In this document: piece after piece, positions 57,565 through 64,000 of the stretch
Numbering within the stretch: position 1 is the stretch's first letter
Layout of the letters: each line of letters starts with the position of its first letter
DNA from: Excoecaria cochinchinensis
Lineage: Eukaryota; Streptophyta; Magnoliopsida; Malpighiales; Euphorbiaceae
NCBI GenBank assembly: GCA_947683425.1
Contig: CANTUQ010000106.1
Coordinates: 2,752,001-2,816,000 of the forward strand
DNA length: 64,000 bases
Direction of reading: 5' to 3'
Position numbers and translations under genes: made by a program
Notes under the pieces: generated by a model
Told to the model about the DNA's origin: nothing
Database searches by the model: none
What the model saw: the letters and a program-made list of their open reading frames with translations, nothing else

Positions 57565-60492
57565 TGTAGACACCGGGTCCTGAGTCAGCCTAGATCGAAG
57601 TTACCCAATGATGATAATTGCCTTCACAGGCTTAAAAGGTTAAAAGTGATGGTTTTCTCGTCAAATTTGCATTTTAGAGTGAAAAATTAGATAATAAAAA
57701 AATATATTTAAAAAATTAATTTTGAAAAATGGGGGCTTAAAATTATGATGTTTGTAGTCTATTTAAAATTTTAAAAAAATAGAAAAAATAAAAAAAATAA
57801 AAAAATTTTTTCGGACCGCGAGTGTCGGGCGCGGCAGCGCGCAGGCGCCAGGCCCCCAGCACGCCGACGCCCAGGCGCCCAGCGCGCTGGGCGCGATTTG
57901 GCGACGCGCAGCGTCGCCAATGCTGCGCGTCGCTAAAGAGCGACGCGCAGCGTTGCGCGCTGCGCGCCGCACCGCGCGCCTCTGCGCGCGATTCTCGCCC
58001 GAGCTCCGCGCGGATTTCGCGCCTCGCCGCGTGAGTGCCCGTCGCTCTATAGCGACGGGCGGCGTCCCTCTATGGCGACGGGCTTCTGGCCGTCGGTACA
58101 GGGTCTGATACCCTTTTCCTCTTTTTCAGCCTTTTTTCCGATTTTTTCACCCAAAAATCCGTTTTTTATCCCATTTTTTTGGGATTTTTGACTTCAAATT
58201 AAATTCTAAAATATTTTTTAGGTAATTAAATAATAAAACTTAATTTTATCATTAAAAATAAAATAATTTTGGGTTAAAATAGGTTTTTTTTCTTAATTAA
58301 ATTAGGGCAACCTATTTTATCCTATAAATAGTTTATGATGAAATCAAAAGAGCCTCTCCTCCTCTCCACATTTTTTAGACCTAAAATTTCTCTTCATCTT
58401 CTTCTCCTTCCACTAAAATTCCAGATTTTTTCCCCAACCAAAAATCAAAAAGAAAAATCAAATGTTCATTCTTTTTCCAACATAATTTCTTCTAAACATA
58501 TTTTTAGAGGAAGTTTTGTTGTTTGATTTAATTTTTGAGACAAATAGAATAATTATTTGTTCTCAAAATTGTTTTTAACCTTTTATTTTGTGTTCAATAA
58601 AACTTTTTTCATTGATTTTGTTTTGAATCTTTTTTTGATAAAAAATTGATTTTGAGACAAATAGAATAATTGTTTGTCATCAAAATCTAATTTTTATTTG
58701 ATAAAACTTCAATCAATTTTTCTTTATTTTAATCAATAAAACTTTTTTTTGATCAAAATCATTTCTTTAGGCAAAGGTATCAATTCTTTGTTCTTAAAGA
58801 ATTTTTGATCATTTTTATTTTCATGTTCCTTGGAATAAAATTCCAACATTTTCATAATATTTCACTCTAATATTGTGAATCATCAAACAAAGAAATCAAT
58901 AATCACTTTTCCTTCATCAAATCCAATATTCTGAGGGTAAATATTCTTGGCTACATTTCAATTTCTACTTTATTTAATTTATTCATGTATATTGTATTGT
59001 TTTTATTGATCTATTTATTGTTTTAATCTATTCAATTTGTTGTATTGATTTTATATTTGTTCCATTTAATTGTTTATACATGATATGATTTTTATTCACA
59101 TAAATATTGATTTTTTATTATTTTAACATGTAATTAATTTATTTCACTTTAATTCATCATTATTTTTAACATGTAATTAATAAATTCATTTTAATTGATA
59201 TTTTTGCCATGAAAATGGTTTATATCATTTGTGAACATATTTAATTAATCATATTGTTCCATTTAATTGTTTTCATCATTCTTTAATTGTTTTCATTTAT
59301 TATTCTTTTCTTTATCATTTTATATATTCTTTGATTCGTTTATCTTCATCATCATTGTTATCATGTTCATATTTTTTCATGTACTAATTAATTAACATGT
59401 TTTATTTTATTTTCATCACATCATTTAATCATTTATCACATATAATGCATGTTTCTCATTTTATTTTGGTTTGTTAACATTTTGATTCCATTATCATTCT
59501 TTTCATATCATCTTATTTTATTTTAATTTGTTATTCATTATTTTGTATGTTTAATTGATTTAATCACTAACATTATTTTATTTGTATTTGCTTTTATGTT
59601 TAAACTCATTTTTTGCTTGGGCATTTTTGCGAGCACATCGGGAGGTCCAAAAAGGCTCGTTTGGTTCATATACATATTTTCATTCGGTTTGTAATATTTT
59701 ATTTAATTTTGCCATTTAATTTTCTTGTAAAATTATTTATTTAGGCTCGCTAGAAAGAAAATCACAAAAACGTTTTTATTAATTAACTTGACATTCTTTT
59801 TCTAAATAAAAATGGGACCAATGTCCTAGTTTTTCATACCCAAATAAATCATCACATCAAAACTGTTTCATAATAAATATGCATGCGATGACCAATGTTC
59901 TCACTATTAATGAATAACCCGTTTTATGCATGTATTTTCACTTTTATAAATGGGAGTTGTATTCCGCTCCTAGTGTTATTGTAATTTATTTTTAAATGCT
60001 TTATTTTGGATTTTGCTTACATTTACCGCTTTTGATATGAATGATTGCGCCTTTAAATTAAAATTGCATTGTGTGGAAAGTTGATGAAACAATGAATTCA
60101 AAACTTAATTATGATATTAATCAAGGTATAAATAAATGAGAAGTCCCGAACCAGCTCTGGTCTTTGGGCTCAAGAGGCTAGAGGTTTACCCTCCAAGACA
60201 CCTCTTGTGTCACGAGGCTTTAGCGTTAATCCTAGGCTCCTTAGGGCGAGAGGTTTACCTTCCAAGACCCCTCTGGCTGGCCCAAAATGGATACAAAGCG
60301 CAGTCTTAGGCTCTCCGAGGCGAGAGAAACTTTCCCAATGTTCTATTGGGTGGCGACTCCATGAAACCTCCTTGTTGCCCAACATAGACGCACTTGCGAT
60401 TTATTGTAAGCTGTCAACAGACCCACAATTGCCCGATCGCCCACTTGCGGGCGGTCAGAACGGGCGGCCGCGGGGATCCGGCGCGCGTCACA
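57565..60492 (+). repeat. 3' LTR of gag-only element 3
   Basis: 2928 bp, nearly identical to 48382-51323 except in the GC island (57825-58095). There it lacks a 22-bp block present in the 5' LTR and has 9 extra bases (GCGCTGGGC type) before the GCGATTTGGCG hairpin. The hairpin arms are conserved (57922-57934/57939-57951 and 58037-58046/58051-58060). TATA box at about 58323-58333. Confidence 0.94.
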
Positions 60493-60497
60493 GGTCG

Positions 60498-60950
60498 TAT
60501 AGAACTTCGCCAAGGGCAGGCACTCATCAAACGCCATTATCCCTCGTCTACGGCTCTGAAGCTATGATACCTATAGAGGTCGGCCTTCCCTCTTACCGAT
60601 CGGCGCTCTACTCCGAACAAGAGACTTCTCAAGAAAGACGCCAAGATTTAGATCTGATAGAAGAGAGGAGGGAGGACGCCTACACCAAGATTGCCGCCTA
60701 TAAGCAAAGAGTTGCCAGGTACCACAATGCTAAAGTAAGGTCAAGAACTTTCAATGTTGGGGATCTGGTGTTCAGAAAGGCAGAGTTAGGCTTAGGGAAT
60801 GCCGGAGTGGGAAAGCTAATGCCAAATTGGGAAGGGCCCTACGAGGTCTCTAAAGTCTTAAGCCCGAGCACTTATAGGCTCCGAACTGTGGAAGGGCAAG
60901 ATGTCCCCAGAAGCTGGAATGTTGAAGTACTTAAGAAGTACCATATGTAA
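60498..60950 (+). pseudogene. Tat-type pol, integrase C-terminal part
   Basis: Continues the pol frame from 48381 in phase. YRTSPRAGTHQTPLSLVYG and EAMIPIEVGLPSYR end the integrase core. QRVARYHNAKVRSRTFNVGD, then LVFRKAE and WEGPYEVSKVLSPSTYRL, form the SH3-like DNA-binding tail, and the frame ends at a natural stop after VLKKYHM. This part has no lesion. Confidence 0.92.
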
Positions 60951-61548
60951 CAATGTATCAGAACGTGGCAATTGCCTGATTAATAAAGAGGTTCTTTCTT
61001 TCATGACTGTCCAATTTATACATAATAAACTGTTGTATGCTAAGCTTGACGTCCATCCCAAGCTGAAAAAGAGAATCTGTCGCGATGGAGGATCTTACCT
61101 CCCCAAATACTCAAATTATAGAGGATTTGACCTCTCCAGCTCGGCTATGCAATTTTTATACAGCCTTACGAGTATTATCTAGCTCGGCTATGCAATTTTT
61201 ATACAGCCTTACGAGTATTATCTAGCTCAGCTATGCAATTATTATGCAGTTTTACGAGTATTATCTAGCCTAATTGTGCAATTTTATGCGATCTAAAAGC
61301 CAGAGTGATCCGATCGGTCACAGGGCTCAGGCGTTGTCCGAATTCAAGAAGTATTTGCAAATATTATGCTATTTCACGAGTAATACCTAGCTCGATTATA
61401 TTGCAAATTTTAGTACAAACTTACGTATACAACAACTTGCAGAAAAATGCAATTTTATCAAGATTGTCTCTACTATACAATTTGGAAGGAATTGTTACAG
61501 AGATACAAAATAAAAAAGAAAAAAGCAAGGCTAATCTAAACTCCTAAG
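60951..61548 (+). other. Spacer after Tat pol with 47-bp tandem repeats
   Basis: Non-coding. From about 61133 to 61285, three good copies and a diverged fourth of a 47-bp unit containing CTCGGCTATGCAATTTTTAT and CAGCCTTACGAGTATTATCT, with further traces (ACGAGTAATACCTAGCTCG) to 61410. This is another example of tandem repeats between coding region and 3' end in this element group. Confidence 0.85.
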
Positions 61549-63967
61549 CTAACCCTCTATATCTACAATATCTACATCACCAGGAGGATTGACAGTTCGC
61601 TCGGCTTGCGGATCGGCGGTGGCTTGAGAAGGGTCGGCAGATGGCAGCGCGGATCCCACTCCCCCTTCAGAGACAGGCCCCCCTGAAGGTTGCACCACTA
61701 TCTCGACCCCAGGTGCTGGAGGCAATGCAGGATCAGTTTTAGCTGGAGTCTCCCGGTCAGCCTCTGGAATTGAAATATCTCCTCCTAAAGCTCTTTGAGT
61801 TGCCTCCCCCTCAGGAGCGCCCCCTTTATCATCACTAGTTGGAGGAGCAGGCAGTGATGCTGGATCATCCATCCAAGTTAGATCGGCACCAGGAAAGCGC
61901 CTCCCAGCTTCATGGATTAGCCGAGACAGCAACTCTACCTGAGCCTCTGCTAGCTCATCAAGAAGATGCTCCTTCTGGTTTGCAAGCTCCTCTTCGAGGA
62001 TTGTAGTGAAGGAGGCCTCTTTCTCCTCCGAAGATGCCTTCAGGGACTCCATTTCCTTGCGAAGTTGCTCGCCCTCCACCTTTAGCTTGGCATTCTCAGC
62101 AGCAAACTCTTTGCACTCGGGTTGTGTCTGCTTCGAACCGCCTGAATTGTGCACTTTCGGCAGAAAGGCGGGCAACTTCCCCCTTCAGCTTGTCAACCTC
62201 CCCTTGTTTTGCCTTCAGGTCTTGGGTCTTCTGATGGACGTCCTTCCACAAGGTCACCGTCTCTGAATGAGAAGCGGCAGAGCGCTCCTTCATTTTCGCC
62301 AGATCAGCACGAAGAGCGGAGGCCTCCTCCGCCCTTCCTCTCCAAGTGGCCACCGCAAGTTGTAGGCGCTGAGCCCTCCTGGCCACCTACGCCAGAAAAA
62401 GAGAGCCAAATAAGTAGGGAACACCAAAAAAAAAAAACAAAAGGGGGTTCATACATCGAGCAGCTGAATGCCGATGGCCTGAGAGTTTTTCTGGATCTGG
62501 GCAGTATCGGCGATTTCCCTATGGTCATCTTCCCGAAGGAGACCACGACAGATGGGCCCAGCCACTTGGCCTAGGGACCAATCACTGCCGAAGTTCTCCC
62601 TCAGGAAGTCCTTAAAGAGCGCTGGCCTCCGACTTTTCGATCGCCTAAGGGGCTCGCCTTGATGAACAGTTTTGCCCCTGGCGGCTATCCGGGCATCCGA
62701 CTCTGCTACGGTCTCAGCCGCCCTCCTCCTAGCTACCTCCTCAACTTCCTTTTGAGTGGTCTCCGCCACCTCTCGAAACACGCTACTGATAGGCACATCA
62801 CCCTCCTCAGACTCGTCTCGTAGGATTGGGCATCGAGTCCGCGCCAAATGAGGAGAGGTCTCAGTCCGAGACACAGATGCTCGCCCCACGGTGGTGGAAG
62901 TAGGCGCAGTAGTAGGAGCTGGAGGGGCTGAAGAGATCGGGACTATGTCAATAACAGCAGCAGTTGAAGAGGCGCCGGCAGCTGCCCGAGAGGATTGCAG
63001 CTCTGCCGAGGGCACCAATCTCCTCCTCTTCCTCTGCTCCTGAGCCTTCCGCTCGGCCTCACGTTTCTGCTTGATCTTTTCGCCAAGCTGTTTTGACGCA
63101 TCACTCCTGCCAACCATCTCAGCTTCAAACAGTCAATAAACAAGATAAGTCTCTCAGATTTGGTACTCAGAATTAATAAAAATGACATGCAATGCATGGC
63201 TGATGCATGGTGACAATATTTTCTCCCTGATTCTAATGCTCACGTTCTACATTCTCAGCGTCTTTGGAGCCAGGAGAGCCAAATAGGGTGGTCAGAAGGA
63301 AACTTGACTGATAAGGCTCTCCATGCCTGCTAACGGCATCCATTAGCTTTTTTATGTTGCCCTCGTACATAGGCTGACCGGCGACTAGGTCTTTCAGAAT
63401 CTCGACTCTAGCCGATCGGGTAAGGCGCACCCCAAATCCGCCCTTCATCCCCACCAAGAAGTATCTTTCTTTGTACCCTTTCATAGAGGTGGGGACGAAC
63501 ATCAATTTCTTCTTTGGGTGGCTTGTGAAGAAGTACTTTGTCCCGTCGCTCCGACCCGAGATGTAGAAGAAGTGAGTGAAAAGCTCCAGGGTCGGCGCGA
63601 CTCCCTCTATTTTGCAGAGGATTTTGAAGCACGCCACCGATCTCTAGCCGTTCGGATGTAATTGGTTAGGGGCGAGACCATACCCCCTCAGTATCGCCAA
63701 TTCGAAGGCACCCAACGGAAACCTCAGGCCTGCATCTAGGCTCCAGAGGTGGCAAATGAATCATTCCCTATTATCTTGGCCAAAGGGCCCTTTTATCACC
63801 GCCATTGAATCTGGGCAGGCCAACACCGATACGTCATCAGGAAGGCCGTACTTGGAGGGAATTTCAGCCACCTCCCCAGCGCTCAGTCGAGAGTGCAACT
63901 CGACGGTTGGTTTGTTCTCATACCATTCCAAAAAGCTTGTGTCGAGCACACCGCTGCTGGAGGCCAT
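61549..63967 (-). pseudogene. Antisense extra ORF of the Tat-type element (Transposase_28-like, coiled coil)
   Basis: Opposite to pol. From ATG at 63967 (MASSSGVLDTSFLEWYENKP) the frame passes FPLGAFELAILRGYGLAPNQ, LHPNG and ACFKILCKIEGVAPTLELFT. This wording matches what I know as the plant 'putative gypsy type transposon' domain (Transposase_28). Two stops at Trp positions (near 63758 and 63645) break it. An intron with donor GTGAGC near 63238 is likely. The next exon (to 62455) is basic then Ser/Thr-rich, ending QLLD. A clear intron 62387-62454 follows. The last part is a coiled coil (RRAQRLQLAVATWRGRAEEA; KEFAAENAKLKVEGEQLRKE) with a frameshift near 62115, then a Pro/Ala-rich acidic end at 61549. 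The function is unknown; such ORFs are known in Tat elements. Confidence 0.82.
62387..62454 (-). other. Predicted 68-bp intron in the antisense ORF
   Basis: On the reverse strand it starts GTATGAAC and ends in a T-rich tract then TTTTTCTGGCGTAG. Splicing keeps the frame: codon boundary after QLLD, then VARRAQRL. Without splicing a TGA follows at once. Confidence 0.78.
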
Positions 63968-64000
63968 TTTCAATAAGCAAGAAGGGCAGACGGGTGCAAT

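Larger units (their letters stand above)
48382..60492 (+). mobile_element. Gag-only LTR retrotransposon 3 (TR-GAG type), recent, plus strand
   Basis: 12.11 kb, LTRs 2942 and 2928 bp, 5-bp duplication GGTCG (48377-48381 and 60493-60497). The primer site, leader, intact gag, long 3' region with a 26-bp tandem array, and polypurine tract are all in order. By eye only some 15-20 substitutions separate the LTRs outside the GC island, well under 1 percent, so it is the youngest large insertion here. There is no pol, so it depends on enzymes from elsewhere. Its LTR ends and primer site differ from those of the Tat-type element that it interrupts, so that element is not its obvious master copy. Confidence 0.95.
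42764..64000 (+). mobile_element. Tat-type Ty3/gypsy element, 3' end beyond the window
   Basis: A 469-bp 5' LTR, gag, pol (protease, RT, two RNase H modules, integrase) and an antisense extra ORF after pol. The second, archaeal-like RNase H and the antisense ORF between pol and 3' LTR are hallmarks of the Tat group. It is interrupted in integrase by the gag-only element 48382-60492. Without that insertion at least 9.1 kb is visible. It lies in an intron of receptor gene 2; the 5 bases before it are GTTAT, to be compared with the far side outside the window. Its GC content is clearly higher than that of its neighbours. Confidence 0.9.

Overview
This window is nuclear DNA of a flowering plant, probably a eudicot (low confidence on that rank; I do not name a species). 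The evidence is dense nesting of Ty1/copia and Ty3/gypsy LTR retrotransposons, a hAT-type MITE, AAT microsatellites, and two remnants of the plant-specific LRK10L (rust-resistance-kinase-like) receptor kinase family with GT-AG introns. There are no rRNA or tRNA genes, CRISPR arrays or operons. Nearly every open frame belongs to a retroelement, and almost all of them are broken.

Left block, 1-20090: two old gypsy remnants with younger insertions. A Reina-like chromovirus pol lies at 1-343 and 8010 to about 10850. It is split by a 7.66-kb minus-strand, gag-only LTR element (344-8004, 5-bp duplication ATAAG), and the right LTR of that element carries a 683-bp hAT-like MITE (6009-6691). A Tekay/Del-like integrase-chromodomain remnant follows with its 3-kb 3' LTR (16952-20090). 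It is cut by a 3.28-kb apparent solo LTR (11175-14453, duplication GAAAG) and by a 2.04-kb coding-free minus-strand LTR element (14836-16877, duplication ATCAA).

Middle, 20091-42763: the only host-gene territory. Two LRK10L-type genes stand head to head with about 415 bp between their starts. The minus-strand copy (28804 to 21742) is a pseudogene split in its kinase domain by a complete 5.3-kb Tork-like copia element (22587-27922, duplication TTATT). The plus-strand copy (from 29220) is split in exon 1 by a 12.1-kb minus-strand gag-only element (29428-41550, duplication GGCAG). In the intron after its second or third exon it is cut off by a Tat-type gypsy element.

Right block, 42764-64000: the Tat-type element has a 469-bp 5' LTR, gag, pol with protease, RT, two RNase H modules and integrase, then an antisense extra ORF. 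Its 3' LTR lies beyond the window. Its integrase is split by a second 12.1-kb gag-only element (48382-60492, plus strand, duplication GGTCG). That element has near-identical LTRs, an intact 468-codon gag and a roughly 1.6-kb tandem array of a 26-bp unit.

The most unusual content is the family of three gag-only LTR elements. All share the primer-binding site, the leader and the LTR ends. Two of them carry unrelated tandem arrays in the same 3' region, and both have a GC-rich hairpin island in the LTR. No autonomous partner with matching LTRs is present here, and I see no wholly new biochemical system.
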